From positions 3,117,501 to 3,181,500 of the forward strand of contig NZ_JBBOWX010000001.1 of the NCBI RefSeq assembly GCF_038007285.1: a stretch of 64,000 bases of DNA, read 5' to 3'. The notes below the pieces were generated by a model. The model had not been told where the DNA came from. It ran no database searches and worked only from the letters and a program-made list of their open reading frames with translations. Made by a program: the position numbers and the translations under genes. Position 1 is the first letter of the stretch, and each line of letters begins with the position of its first letter. Source of the stretch: Sporosarcina sp. FSL K6-3457. Lineage in GTDB: Bacteria > Bacillota > Bacilli > Bacillales_A > Planococcaceae. Below, piece after piece: positions 17,096-26,179 of this stretch.

Positions 17096-18541
17096 ATGCA
17101 TTGGCAACCAAATCGTTCACTACCCGGTAGTTTAGCAAAACAAATCGTCGCATGGATGACCGAACAAATTGCAAGTGGCCAATGGGCACAAGGAACAAAA
17201 TTACCACCCCAACGCCAGCTGGCACTAACACTCGGCGTCAATCGCAGCACCGTCCAAGAAGCGCTTGACGAATTAAAAGCAGATGGCATTTTATCTTCCA
17301 AAGTCGGATCTGCCACATTTGTTTCAAATGATTCTTGGAATATGCTGGTGAAGCAAAAACAGCCAAACTGGCAGCACTATATCGAGACAAGTATTCACAG
17401 ATCGAACTACCAAACCATTCAGCTTATCAATGAATTCGAACAAGATGAATCCATCATTCGATTGGGGACAGGTGAACTCGCGCCTGGTTTATTACCAACA
17501 ATAGACATCAAAGCCTCACTCCAGCAGCTGCAATTGGACGGCAAAACAATGGGCTATTCTTCTCCACAAGGTAGCTTAAAACTAAGGCAAGCACTATGTG
17601 AATATGTAACAAAACGAGGCATTACCACTACCCCTGAAAATATTTGCATTGTCTCAGGTGGATTACAAGCTCTGCAACTAATCGCAGTTGGCTTGCTTGA
17701 AACAGGTTCCATTGTTTTTCAAGAAACCTTTTCCTATTTGAATTCCGTCCAACCATTCCAATCTTTTGGCATGCACTTGCATAGCCTGACAGATAACCAA
17801 TTACATGCCAAGGACATAGAGCGTATCCGCAAAAAAAGGCAAGCGATTCACTATACAATCCCAACCCTCCATAACCCAACCGGCCGTATCTGGTCATTGG
17901 AAGAGAAGGAAGCTTTTTATATGATGTGTGAATCCATACAACTCCCCATTATTGAGGACGATGTCTATTTTGAACTAGCGTTCGATGAACAAACACCTGC
18001 GATTAAATCATTCGACCAATCTGGTCAAGTTCTCTATCTTGGGAGTGTCTCCAAAACATTAAGCCCAGGATTAAGAATCGGCTGGGTCATTGCATCATCA
18101 CCTGTTATTAAACGCTTAGCCGATATCAAAATGCAAATGGACTATGGATCAAGCGCCATCTCACAAGAAATTGTCGAGCACTGGCTTCGTACAGGCCTAT
18201 ATGAACAACATATTCACCAGTTAAAAGCAGAACTAAAACGTCGTGCTCAACTCATAGAAAGCCTATTGATAAAACACTTTCATGCAATTGCTTCTTGGGA
18301 ATCACCAAAAGGAGGGTTTTATATATGGCTCAAATGTAAAGAGCCGATTGTCACAACGGAGTTGTTTATGCAACTACTGAAGAAAAAAGTACTCATTCAT
18401 CCTGGCTATATTTATGCGCCTTACGATACGCACCATATCCGTCTGTCATTTGCCTATAGTTCCGATGCTGAATTACGAAGAGGGATGGATATTCTTTATC
18501 ATGAAATAATGCAGATACTTGAGAAACAGCGCAATGAATGA
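17096..18541 (+). CDS. MocR-family regulator (GntR helix-turn-helix fused to PLP aminotransferase-like domain)
   Basis: A 481-residue two-domain regulator. Residues ~10-80 are a GntR winged helix (GTKLPPQRQLALTLGVNRSTVQEALDEL). The rest is a class-I aminotransferase fold, with the PLP-lysine motif SVSKTLSPGLRIGW. GGAGG lies 8 nt upstream of the ATG. Known MocR proteins (PdxR, GabR) sense PLP or amino compounds. Next to a divergent LysE exporter, it probably senses an amino acid and controls export. Confidence 0.9.
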   Translation: MHWQPNRSLPGSLAKQIVAWMTEQIASGQWAQGTKLPPQRQLALTLGVNRSTVQEALDELKADGILSSKVGSATFVSNDSWNMLVKQKQPNWQHYIETSIHRSNYQTIQLINEFEQDESIIRLGTGELAPGLLPTIDIKASLQQLQLDGKTMGYSSPQGSLKLRQALCEYVTKRGITTTPENICIVSGGLQALQLIAVGLLETGSIVFQETFSYLNSVQPFQSFGMHLHSLTDNQLHAKDIERIRKKRQAIHYTIPTLHNPTGRIWSLEEKEAFYMMCESIQLPIIEDDVYFELAFDEQTPAIKSFDQSGQVLYLGSVSKTLSPGLRIGWVIASSPVIKRLADIKMQMDYGSSAISQEIVEHWLRTGLYEQHIHQLKAELKRRAQLIESLLIKHFHAIASWESPKGGFYIWLKCKEPIVTTELFMQLLKKKVLIHPGYIYAPYDTHHIRLSFAYSSDAELRRGMDILYHEIMQILEKQRNE

Positions 18542-18648
18542 AAAACAGGATTACCTTACAAGTTTTAGAAGAGAGAAAGAGGAGCTGTCAATAATTTGGC
18601 TGTGTAAATCTGGTGAGTCGAAGGTCCCGAAATGACGATAACTCTGTT

Positions 18649-18754
18649 CAATTGATCGATAAGTTTACGGAAATGATCGACAACCTTGGACAATTGATCG
18701 ATAACAACTTCGAATTGATTGATAACTTCTTGCAATTGATCGATAAGTTTTCAA
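18649..18754 (+). repeat. Five-copy 21-bp tandem repeat
   Basis: Units related to AATTGATCGATAA begin at 18650, 18671, 18692, 18713 and 18734, an exact 21-bp (two-helical-turn, seven-codon) period with diverged linkers. A frame from a GTG at 18613 to 18774 (53 codons) runs through it and would encode LIDKF/LIDNN-type heptads, but there is no ribosome binding site. I list it as a repeat, not a gene. Confidence 0.8.
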
Positions 18755-18857
18755 TGAGGATTGCCGAGAGATAGAAAGCTGCCTATTTGTGATTTATAAA
18801 GCCAAGGCTGCCCAAAAGGTAGTGAAAACTGACTTTCCGGACAGCATCATTCCATAT

Positions 18858-19496
18858 TTATTTCTTCACTTGTGAAATCGTCAGCCCATCCCCGATTGGA
18901 ATCAGCAGCGATTCCAATCGGGGATGATTCGCTACCGTTTCATTGAATATCTTCATTAATTCTGTATAGCGTTTCGGTTTCACTTCTGGATCCACTACAC
19001 TACCGTGAGCTAGTACATTATCCGTTACGATTAACGCCCCCGCCTCTGCAAGCCGAATACAATAGTCCAAGTAATTTTCATAATTTTCTTTATCCGCATC
19101 GATAAAGAAAAAATCAAACTGCTGCCCCTCACTTACTAATTGTTCAAGGCTTTGTAAAGCAGGACCGGTCATATAGGATACTTGATCGCCAAAGCCAGCT
19201 TTCACTAGATTGCTCGATGCCAACGCTACATATCGCTCTTCCAACTCAAGAGAAGTCAATTTCCCTTCACCGCCAAACCCTCTTGCAAGGCAAATTCCGC
19301 TATAACCGCCAAGCGCACCGATTTCCAGTATATGTTTAGCCCCTGAAATCGCCATCAGCATCGTGAGTAGCTTGCCAGAAGAAGGCGACACCGATATAGC
19401 AGGCATACCATTTTCCTCAATGGAAGCAATGACTTCCTCCAACAAAGCATCTTGCTGTGTATATACTGCATCAATATAATTATTAATTTGTTTCAT
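18858..19496 (-). CDS. SAM-dependent O-methyltransferase (caffeoyl-CoA/catechol type, family 3)
   Basis: A 212-residue Rossmann methyltransferase. Motif I is ILEIGALGGYSGICLA; the family-specific FFIDADKENYENYLDYC and VTDNVLAHGSVVDP supply the metal-binding and catalytic residues. It overlaps the preceding small gene by 14 nt, forming a two-gene operon behind two strong operator-like palindromes. Substrate unknown. Confidence 0.85.
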   Translation of the reverse strand: MKQINNYIDAVYTQQDALLEEVIASIEENGMPAISVSPSSGKLLTMLMAISGAKHILEIGALGGYSGICLARGFGGEGKLTSLELEERYVALASSNLVKAGFGDQVSYMTGPALQSLEQLVSEGQQFDFFFIDADKENYENYLDYCIRLAEAGALIVTDNVLAHGSVVDPEVKPKRYTELMKIFNETVANHPRLESLLIPIGDGLTISQVKK

Positions 19497-19818
19497 CTAC
19501 TTCACTCCCTTCCCCGCTAGTATCTGGCGCCTTTTTAGGATCGACCACTTCATCCTCATTGATTTCAAATAGCTGAATAAATTCACTAATGACCATATCA
19601 ATGGCTTTTAATTCACCGATTAAAATAGGTTGAATCGATTGAAACTCGGGTTGGTCAAGCTGCTGTTTAATCGTTGCGCGCTTTAAATGCATGCGTTCTA
19701 AAAAAGCGATAGCTCTCCCACGGCGAAAAGTTTTTGCCCCACGCTGATGTGATCCCTCTTCCCCACCACGGCGTCTACCACGATGATGTCCTTCTCTCTT
19801 CTCATGTTCTTCTTTCAT
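19483..19818 (-). CDS. Small charged conserved hypothetical protein
   Basis: A 111-residue protein that I cannot assign to a named family. The start ATG at 19818 has GAGGAAGGG about 9 nt upstream; a TTG two codons earlier is possible. The N-terminus is very rich in Arg, Gly, His and Glu (RRRGGEEG). A helical middle follows (FLERMHLKRATIKQQLDQPEF … IGELKAIDMVISEFIQLFEI), then an acidic tail. It is translated in overlap with the O-methyltransferase gene, so they probably act together. It could be a small regulator or adaptor; the paired operators lie just before it. Confidence 0.65.
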   Translation of the reverse strand: MKEEHEKREGHHRGRRRGGEEGSHQRGAKTFRRGRAIAFLERMHLKRATIKQQLDQPEFQSIQPILIGELKAIDMVISEFIQLFEINEDEVVDPKKAPDTSGEGSEVDETN

Positions 19819-19834
19819 AGCCAATCACCCTTCC

Positions 19835-19893
19835 TCGTATACTTTTGTATACACTCAGTAATATAACTAATCGTATACCAATGTATACACTTA
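19835..19893 (-). promoter_or_regulatory. Two identical GTATAC-N4-GTATAC operators
   Basis: GTATAC-N4-GTATAC occurs at 19837-19852 and again at 19873-19888, centres 36 bp apart. Both copies continue into ACTYAGT, so the site is TCGTATAC-N4-GTATACACTYAGT. They lie immediately upstream of the ribosome binding site of the 111-residue gene and should be bound by a dimeric repressor not encoded nearby under this name. Confidence 0.7.
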
Positions 19894-19919
19894 GTCAATA
19901 GTCATCTATTTTAATCTAC

Positions 19920-19968
19920 TAAACAGGAGCCTAACTACACTTTAGATGTAGTTAGGCTCCTGTTTAGT
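19920..19968. terminator. Terminator of the class-I methyltransferase gene
   Basis: A long perfect hairpin with AAACAGGAGCCTAACTACA on the left (19921-19939) and its complement ending at 19966. It sits between two minus-strand genes and ends the one at 19992. Confidence 0.75.
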
Positions 19969-19991
19969 ACCATCATTCAATAGCAGGTTAC

Positions 19992-20687
19992 TCATTCCGC
20001 ATGGCAAATCCATCCCGCGAAAAGACCCGTTGAATAAAATCGGGTTATATTTGTAAAACCAGCTTCTTCTAATAGCACCTCAATCTGTTTTTCAGGGATG
20101 AAAGAAATCTTCATAATCCCTTTGCCCATGTCGTCCAATTTAGACGATTCATATCCGACATCAAAGAAAAAAGTTTTCCATACGTTTATTCTGTCTTGAA
20201 GTTCGGCTTCACCAGGGTCTCCGTAGGCACTAACGAGCACGAATGGCGCTCCCGGCTTCAATTTCCCCTTAATAGTTTTAAGCAGTTTCAACTTCTGTTG
20301 TATATCTTCTATGAAATGAAGAACTAAAATACAACTTGCCGCGTCGAATTTCGCGTCTGAAGATGGCAAGTCATCAACTGTCCCTTGAATTAGTTTGACA
20401 CGCTTTTCTAAACCGAGTTGAATGGATTTATGCTCAGCCATCTGAAGCATCTCTTTAGAAGGGTCAACTCCGGTAAATGTCCATTTAGGGTTAGACGGTC
20501 CCCATGCGGCTAGTTCATTTCCTCCACCTGCTCCGACCACGAGCAATGACGCCTCTTTTTCGCCCCATTGAGCTCGAAAATAAGATTGAACCATCGAAAA
20601 TAACGTATCATATGTGGGAATCGAGACTCGTGCGTTTGCCTCATATGCAATAGTATTTTTAGAGTCAAATGTAAGTTCTTCAGTCAT
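19992..20687 (-). CDS. Class I SAM-dependent methyltransferase
   Basis: A 231-residue soluble methyltransferase. Motif I is LLVVGAGGGNELAAWG, the acidic loop is FTGVDPSKEML, and motif IV is AASCILVLHFIED. Resembles YrrT/YqeM-like or tellurite/thiol methyltransferases, but the substrate cannot be read from sequence. It lies downstream of an Rrf2 gene on the same strand, with a copy of the regulator's putative binding site in its own promoter region, so it is a likely Rrf2 target. Confidence 0.8.
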   Translation of the reverse strand: MTEELTFDSKNTIAYEANARVSIPTYDTLFSMVQSYFRAQWGEKEASLLVVGAGGGNELAAWGPSNPKWTFTGVDPSKEMLQMAEHKSIQLGLEKRVKLIQGTVDDLPSSDAKFDAASCILVLHFIEDIQQKLKLLKTIKGKLKPGAPFVLVSAYGDPGEAELQDRINVWKTFFFDVGYESSKLDDMGKGIMKISFIPEKQIEVLLEEAGFTNITRFYSTGLFAGWICHAE

Positions 20688-20769
20688 TGTTAACCGCCTC
20701 CATTATTTAAGTATGCACTAGTGAGTATAAGTGAAACATTTATCTCTCATTTTCAATCGAGTATATTAC

Positions 20770-20792
20770 AGACTTCTAATATCTATAATTAA
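20770..20792. promoter_or_regulatory. Putative Rrf2 binding site before the methyltransferase gene
   Basis: A 23-bp segment beginning AGACTTCTAATATCT matches the segment at 21268-21290 in 19 of 23 positions. It lies about 83 bp before the methyltransferase start and downstream of the Rrf2 gene. Confidence 0.6.
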
Positions 20793-20801
20793 CCAAAAAA
20801 A

Positions 20802-21239
20802 TCAATTGGTATGTTCACAATCAATTTTTTTCGACTCAATTTGTTTAGCAATATCACTAATATATTTGCTATTTAATTCGTCATTCATCTTTTGTTCTGC
20901 CACCATCATCACATTTTCAATCAAACAATCTTCATGTTTAAATAAATCTTCGTGCTCCAATGAGCAATTGAATAATGTTGTCTTCCCTTCAATCGCATGA
21001 ATGACGTCTAAAAATGAAATCTCTTGCGACTGTCTTACAATGCTGTACCCACCTTTAACACCTGGAGTCGATGCAATAAGTCCTGCTTTCACAAGTTTCG
21101 TTAAAATTTTTGACAGATATGTGGATGACAGATTTTGCATATTCGCTAACTGCTCTACGCCAACAGACTTTCCCCTCTCAGTTAACGTTAAATAAACCAT
21201 GGTATGCAAAGCATAATTTGTCGCTCTTGAATATTTCAT
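20802..21239 (-). CDS. Rrf2-family transcriptional regulator
   Basis: A 145-residue winged-helix regulator. The ATG at 21239 is chosen because GAGGAGAG lies 5-6 nt upstream; a longer frame from 21260 runs over that site. The HTH is residues ~25-60 (VGVEQLANMQNLSSTYLSKILTKLVKAG), then GVKGGYSI. Cysteines are at 92, 105 and 141, not the tight triad of Fe-S NsrR/IscR, so a redox or thiol-sensing type (like HypR/CymR) is more likely. Paired 23-bp sites suggest it controls itself and the methyltransferase. Confidence 0.87.
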   Translation of the reverse strand: MKYSRATNYALHTMVYLTLTERGKSVGVEQLANMQNLSSTYLSKILTKLVKAGLIASTPGVKGGYSIVRQSQEISFLDVIHAIEGKTTLFNCSLEHEDLFKHEDCLIENVMMVAEQKMNDELNSKYISDIAKQIESKKIDCEHTN

Positions 21240-21267
21240 TGCTTCTCTCCTCTCCCGCATCTATTAA

Positions 21268-21290
21268 AGACCTTTAATATCTGTAATTGA
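21268..21290. promoter_or_regulatory. Putative Rrf2 autoregulatory site
   Basis: A 23-bp segment beginning AGACCTTTAATATCT, 29 bp before the Rrf2 start codon, with a near copy at 20770-20792 in the same orientation. Confidence 0.6.
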
Positions 21291-21365
21291 TTTTATAGGA
21301 CAACAAGAAGAATATCAAGCTATTTGCATTCACTCGTTTGAAGTTTGGCACCCTTCTTTAAATCC

Positions 21366-21412
21366 AATAAAAAAAGCTTGTTCAGTATAAATACCTAAAC
21401 AAGCTTTCATTA
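21366..21412 (-). terminator. Terminator of the P-type ATPase gene
   Basis: GAAAGCTTGTT pairs with AACAAGCTT around a ~15-nt loop, followed on the minus strand by TTTTTTATTGG. Confidence 0.8.
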
Positions 21413-24019
21413 TTATTTCCCCCTCACAAACAACACCTTAACCCACTGATTCACCAAAAATGGCATAACGGACAAGGTATAAATAAACCCTAATTGCGTG
21501 CCATTTAATGGTGTGACTTCAAACATTCCCGTAAGTGATGGCATAAATAACACAGCATGCAAACATAAAAAACCGATTAAAAAGGCTAACCACGTATATT
21601 TATTCGAAAATACTCCAATGGTGAAGATTGACTCTTTTGATCTGGAGTTGAAGCCATGTACTAATCTCGCTAAACATAACGTTGTAAACGCCATTGTACT
21701 AGCTGTTTGCGCATCCCCCGCCTGCAAGCCCATTCGAAAAGCAATAATCGTCACAATAGCTATTAATATGCCCTCGAGTATCACCTGAGTCGTAAATGCT
21801 TTATTCAATAAAGGTGTTTGAATATCTCTCGGCTTGTCCTTCATCGTTTTTTTATGATGCGGCTCTAAGCCGATAGCAATGGCTGGCAAACTATCCGTCA
21901 ATAAGTTAATAAATAAGAGATGCACGGGTGCAAAGGGAACGGATAAACCAAATACCGTTGCATATAACACAACAAAAATAGCGCCTGCATTGCCTGATAA
22001 TAAGAATAGAATCGCATTTTTAATATTCGTATACATACTGCGGCCATTCGAAATCGCTTTGACAATCGTCGAAAAATTATCATCCGTTAAGATCATGGAG
22101 GAAGCATCTTTCGCTACCTCGGTCCCGGTGATGCCCATCGCCACACCAATATCCGCTTGTTTTAGGGCAGGACCATCATTGACACCATCTCCTGTCATTG
22201 CAACGACATGTCCTTTTTCCTGCCAAGCCTTAACGATTCGAATTTTATGCTCGGGTGTTACACGAGCATAGACAGAATAATCTTGAACCTGATCTTGTAG
22301 CTGTTGATCGGTTAGTCCCTCAATTTCATATCCTTCAATCACCTCTGATGGATCTTGTAATAGCCCAATTTGTTTGGCGATTGCAGTGGCTGTTATTTTA
22401 TGGTCACCTGTAATCATAACGGGTTTAATGCCCGCTTTTATACAGCTTTCAACCGCTGCCTGTGACTCTTTTCTCGGAGGATCCATCATCGCTAGTAAGC
22501 CGACAAAGATGAAATCTCTTTCATTCCAAGCATCCATTGGTTGATGTGCCTGTATCCCCTTGTAAGCAATTGCCAATACTCTTAATCCATTCATCGAAAA
22601 ATCATGATTCACTTCTTCGATTTTTTTGCGCTGCTCTTCCGTCATCGCACGTACACCTGTAGAAGTCTCGATTTTCACGATTTTAGGCAGCAAAACATCT
22701 ACTGCTCCCTTGGTAATCATAATCGTTTGCTGATTGATTCGATTCACCGTCGTCATGAGCTTTCTATCAGAATCAAAAGGAATTTCCGTCAGTCTAGGAT
22801 AATGATCTCTGGCAATTAATTCATCAAAATCATATTGCTTTCCTAACTTTACTAGTGCAATTTCGGTAGGATCACCGATTTCTTGCTGATCCCTTTCCAC
22901 AGCATCATTACATAACAGTGCTTGTAGGATCAATTTTTTCTCTATACTATTTTCCATTTGAAGTTGATCGTGTGGAATCACTTTCTGATCGACAAATACG
23001 TGTTGCACCGTCATTTTATTTTCGGTTAATGTGCCCGTTTTATCTGAACAAATCACAGATACACTGCCCAGACTTTCGACAGCATAGAGCTTTCGGATAA
23101 TGGCATTTTCCTTCGCCATTTTTTGTGTCCCAAAAGCTAGCACAATCGTCACAATCGAACTTAATGCTTCCGGAATAGCCGCAACCGCAAGCGAAACCGC
23201 AAACATAAACGATTCGACTAACTCGCGTCCTCTGAACAAATCAATCGTGAAAATCGCTAAACAGATCAACGTTATCCCTAAAGCTAATTTTTCGCCAAAA
23301 TGATCGAGACTCACTTGGAGGGGTGTTTTTTTCTCTTTCGCAGTATCTAGTAAATTGGCGATTTTTCCGATTTCTGTTTCCATGCCAATCGCGGTCACGA
23401 CAACAATCCCACGTCCATTGGTGACAAAACTGCCAGTGAACACCATATTCTTTTTATCCCCAATGGTTACCTGATTTTCTTCAATCAGTCCGATAGTTTT
23501 CGCCACAGCCAATGATTCACCTGTCAGCGAACTTTCATTGATATGCAAATTATAGCTTTCCACTAATCTGCCGTCAGCGCTTATATAATCACCAGCATCC
23601 AAATAGAGCAAATCTCCAACGACGATATCTTCTGAAGGTATTTCTACTAGCTGGTTATTCCGCATCACTTTCGCAACTGGAGAGGTCAACTCTTTCAAAC
23701 TATCCAAAGACTGCTCTGCCTTCACATGCTGTACAGTGCCTAAGACTGCGTTTAAAATAACGACAATCAGTATGACAATCGTACTTTCCACTTCACCTAA
23801 TAGAAATGAAATGAAAGCAGCAATCAATAAAATAATGACCAATAAATCTTTAAACTGTCCAAAGAAAACTGCGAGGATACTTGTCCTTTCTCCTTCCGCC
23901 AATTCATTCGTACCATATACTTCTTGTCGCTTCTGGACGTCTACATCACTCAATCCTTGATTTGTTACGTCCAAAGCCTCCATGACTTCAACGGATGATT
24001 GCTGATGAAAGTCTGACAT
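21413..24019 (-). CDS. P2-type cation-transporting ATPase (calcium-pump-like)
   Basis: An 868-residue P-type ATPase with all core motifs: TGES (166-169), phosphorylated Asp326 in DKTGTLT, the nucleotide-domain KGA, and TGDGVNDGPALKQADIGVAMG. About ten membrane segments are present, including the six C-terminal ones of P2-type pumps. The membrane-4 motif is PEALSSIV instead of the PEGLPAV usual in Ca2+ pumps, a variant of some bacterial Ca2+/Na+ pumps, so the ion is uncertain. Single-gene unit with its own terminator. Confidence 0.88.
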   Translation of the reverse strand: MSDFHQQSSVEVMEALDVTNQGLSDVDVQKRQEVYGTNELAEGERTSILAVFFGQFKDLLVIILLIAAFISFLLGEVESTIVILIVVILNAVLGTVQHVKAEQSLDSLKELTSPVAKVMRNNQLVEIPSEDIVVGDLLYLDAGDYISADGRLVESYNLHINESSLTGESLAVAKTIGLIEENQVTIGDKKNMVFTGSFVTNGRGIVVVTAIGMETEIGKIANLLDTAKEKKTPLQVSLDHFGEKLALGITLICLAIFTIDLFRGRELVESFMFAVSLAVAAIPEALSSIVTIVLAFGTQKMAKENAIIRKLYAVESLGSVSVICSDKTGTLTENKMTVQHVFVDQKVIPHDQLQMENSIEKKLILQALLCNDAVERDQQEIGDPTEIALVKLGKQYDFDELIARDHYPRLTEIPFDSDRKLMTTVNRINQQTIMITKGAVDVLLPKIVKIETSTGVRAMTEEQRKKIEEVNHDFSMNGLRVLAIAYKGIQAHQPMDAWNERDFIFVGLLAMMDPPRKESQAAVESCIKAGIKPVMITGDHKITATAIAKQIGLLQDPSEVIEGYEIEGLTDQQLQDQVQDYSVYARVTPEHKIRIVKAWQEKGHVVAMTGDGVNDGPALKQADIGVAMGITGTEVAKDASSMILTDDNFSTIVKAISNGRSMYTNIKNAILFLLSGNAGAIFVVLYATVFGLSVPFAPVHLLFINLLTDSLPAIAIGLEPHHKKTMKDKPRDIQTPLLNKAFTTQVILEGILIAIVTIIAFRMGLQAGDAQTASTMAFTTLCLARLVHGFNSRSKESIFTIGVFSNKYTWLAFLIGFLCLHAVLFMPSLTGMFEVTPLNGTQLGFIYTLSVMPFLVNQWVKVLFVRGK

Positions 24020-24182
24020 TCGATTCCCCTTCCAGTACGTAATCGGTAGACTATCATGCCATCAATAGCTACCTTATAGCTTGTCCTTTCTTATACAGGC
24101 AGTTAAGTCATTTTAATTTTGTTCACTATCTACTCCATCAATACTATTCCCTGGTCTGTTCCATTATGCTAATTTCCCCGAA

Positions 24183-24214
24183 AATAAAAAGCACTCATAT
24201 TGAGCGCTTTTCAT
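24183..24214 (-). terminator. Terminator of the prolyl 4-hydroxylase gene
   Basis: AAAAGCGCTC and GAGTGCTTTT pair around ATAT on the minus strand (one G-T pair), followed by TATTTTC. Confidence 0.75.
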
Positions 24215-24238
24215 GTGATAGTAAAATTCCAATTCGCT

Positions 24239-24889
24239 TTACCTGACTGTTTGTTTTCTCATCCATTGCGTTGCAACCCACTTTTCACCTGCTATAACAG
24301 GTGCTCCACCATGTAAAGTTAACTCATTTACATTTTTATCGGTATAAAAATACTCAAAATACACGGCGGTACCCTTTTGTGGCGATACTGAAAAATTAAG
24401 TTTCGGGAAATAAGTTTCTCCACCTTGTTCTACGTCATTTAAGTACATCACGAGCGTACTGATTCTATTATTGTTAGCCGCCTTACTTGTTGATGAAAAA
24501 AAATCATAATGCGCTTTATACTCTTGGCCAGGCGTATACTTTAGAATTTGAAGGCCTTCTCCATGTTCAATCGGTATATTCATAATAGATGAGACTCTTT
24601 TTTCAACTCTAGCAACAATGTCATTTTCACTTTCCTCTAAAAACATACTGCTACTTGTTCTCAATTCATTCACTTCACGTGTCGCCCCAATTTTGGAACG
24701 TTGCATGCTGTCCTTTGCCTTTGCCAATCTAATTAGTTCATCGCATTCTTCGTTGCTTAAAACATTTCCTAAAACAACTATCAACGGCTCTTCTAATCTT
24801 GCGACTATTAAGACTTCTCTATCCATTTTTATTGTAGTTCCAGTGTGATCAAATATCGTTTGCTCTTTATTCTCCGTTATCAACTTCAA
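24239..24889 (-). CDS. 2-oxoglutarate/Fe(II)-dependent prolyl 4-hydroxylase
   Basis: A 216-residue double-stranded beta-helix dioxygenase. The metal triad His127-x-Asp129 … His193 and the 2-oxoglutarate Lys203 are all visible (KAHYDFF; TLHGGAPV; GEKWVATQW). It closely resembles the B. anthracis collagen-type prolyl 4-hydroxylase in length and motifs, including LVMYLNDVEQGGET. The start is a TTG behind AAGGGG; a second TTG two codons on is possible. Its substrate could be a collagen-like spore-surface protein, though none is in this window. Confidence 0.87.
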   Translation of the reverse strand: MKLITENKEQTIFDHTGTTIKMDREVLIVARLEEPLIVVLGNVLSNEECDELIRLAKAKDSMQRSKIGATREVNELRTSSSMFLEESENDIVARVEKRVSSIMNIPIEHGEGLQILKYTPGQEYKAHYDFFSSTSKAANNNRISTLVMYLNDVEQGGETYFPKLNFSVSPQKGTAVYFEYFYTDKNVNELTLHGGAPVIAGEKWVATQWMRKQTVR

Positions 24890-25189
24890 GCAACCCCTTA
24901 CACTATTTAATTGTCAGTACGAGTACGTATTTTGTGTAGTGATTATACGTGCTAACAGTTTTCTTTCACTTCAACTACTCGATTATCGGGGATGCCTTAT
25001 CCTTTCTTTTCCAGTCTTATTTTATCACGTGAATTTAATATGTCGCAAGTTTGGGAAGATGTATTAATTTTTGTAATGATTCATGGGACATGACATTCCC
25101 TAAGGATATATTTAAAATTTTTCACACTATCATTACAACTTGAATAAGCTATCAAATTGAAAATACCTTAGAGCAGGGAGTACGATAGT
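24890..25189. other. Intergenic region between divergent hydroxylase and VanW genes
   Basis: About 300 bp of AT-rich sequence that must contain both promoters. No repeat, RNA or ORF is convincing. Confidence 0.4.
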
Positions 25190-26179
25190 ATGAAAAGATG
25201 GATTTTTGCATTGCTAATTCTATGTTCAATAGGATTGGCAGGTTGTATAGAAAAAACAGTAAATGAAGAATTAGAAATAAATTATAATGAACAGAAACAA
25301 CCGATGGAGGATCTAAAAATACCCGAAACTGATGATAAAGAAGCAGAAAAGGGTACAAATCCTGTAGTTGTAAATATCATTGATCCAAATACATTAGAAA
25401 TAATTAAAACTATATCACCAATAGATTTAGGTTATGAAACAAATTTCGAAACATATAAAAAGGAAATTGAAAAACTAGCTTATGAATTAGCAAGAGGTAC
25501 GGAAACAGAAGCTGGTTATGACAAGAGAATGGTTCTTGATAAAATGGATGATAACGGTCAGATTATTAAAGGTAGTCCAAGGATTATTTTAAAAGAAAGT
25601 GAATTGGTGGATAGGATTGTAGATGCATCACTTACTGGCAAGGACATTGAAATTCCTTTGTATGTTACAGAAAGTAGTTATAATGTTGAAGATATTCCTC
25701 ACTTAGAGGACATAATAATTGCTTCTTATACAACTTATTTCAACAGCTCAGATGTAAACAGGAACAAAAATATTGAACTCTCAGCAAAGGCTCTCAATAA
25801 TGTGATCGTTGGAAGTGGGGATTATTTCTCATTTAACGACATGGTCGGACCGAGAGACGAGCTAAATGGCTACCAACCGGCACCGGAAATAATTAATAAG
25901 AAACGCGTCATGGGTATTGGCGGAGGAGTTTGCCAAACGTCCTCAACACTTTTTAATGTAGTCGACCAATTATCAGTAAAATATATTGAAAGGCATCATC
26001 ATTCATTAGATGTGGGCTATGTGCCAAAAGGAAGAGATGCAACTGTTTCCTATGATGCATTAGATTTCAGATTTCAAAATACACAAGATGGACCTTTTTT
26101 ATTAAAAGCGATTTATGGCAATGGCTTTCTTACGATAGAAGTAAGAACTTTGAGGGCATATGAAAATACTATAGAATAA
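25190..26179 (+). CDS. VanW-family lipoprotein
   Basis: A 329-residue exported protein with signal peptide and lipobox LAGC (Cys19), so it is lipid-anchored outside the membrane. The C-terminal half is a VanW domain: SGDYFSFNDMVGPR, GIGGGVCQTSSTLFN and VDQLSVKYIERHHHS, then DATVSYDALDFRF. The N-terminal half is a charged linker plus a G5/PG-binding-like segment. VanW domains occur in spore and peptidoglycan proteins; the exact role is unknown. GGGAG precedes the ATG. Confidence 0.87.
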   Translation: MKRWIFALLILCSIGLAGCIEKTVNEELEINYNEQKQPMEDLKIPETDDKEAEKGTNPVVVNIIDPNTLEIIKTISPIDLGYETNFETYKKEIEKLAYELARGTETEAGYDKRMVLDKMDDNGQIIKGSPRIILKESELVDRIVDASLTGKDIEIPLYVTESSYNVEDIPHLEDIIIASYTTYFNSSDVNRNKNIELSAKALNNVIVGSGDYFSFNDMVGPRDELNGYQPAPEIINKKRVMGIGGGVCQTSSTLFNVVDQLSVKYIERHHHSLDVGYVPKGRDATVSYDALDFRFQNTQDGPFLLKAIYGNGFLTIEVRTLRAYENTIE

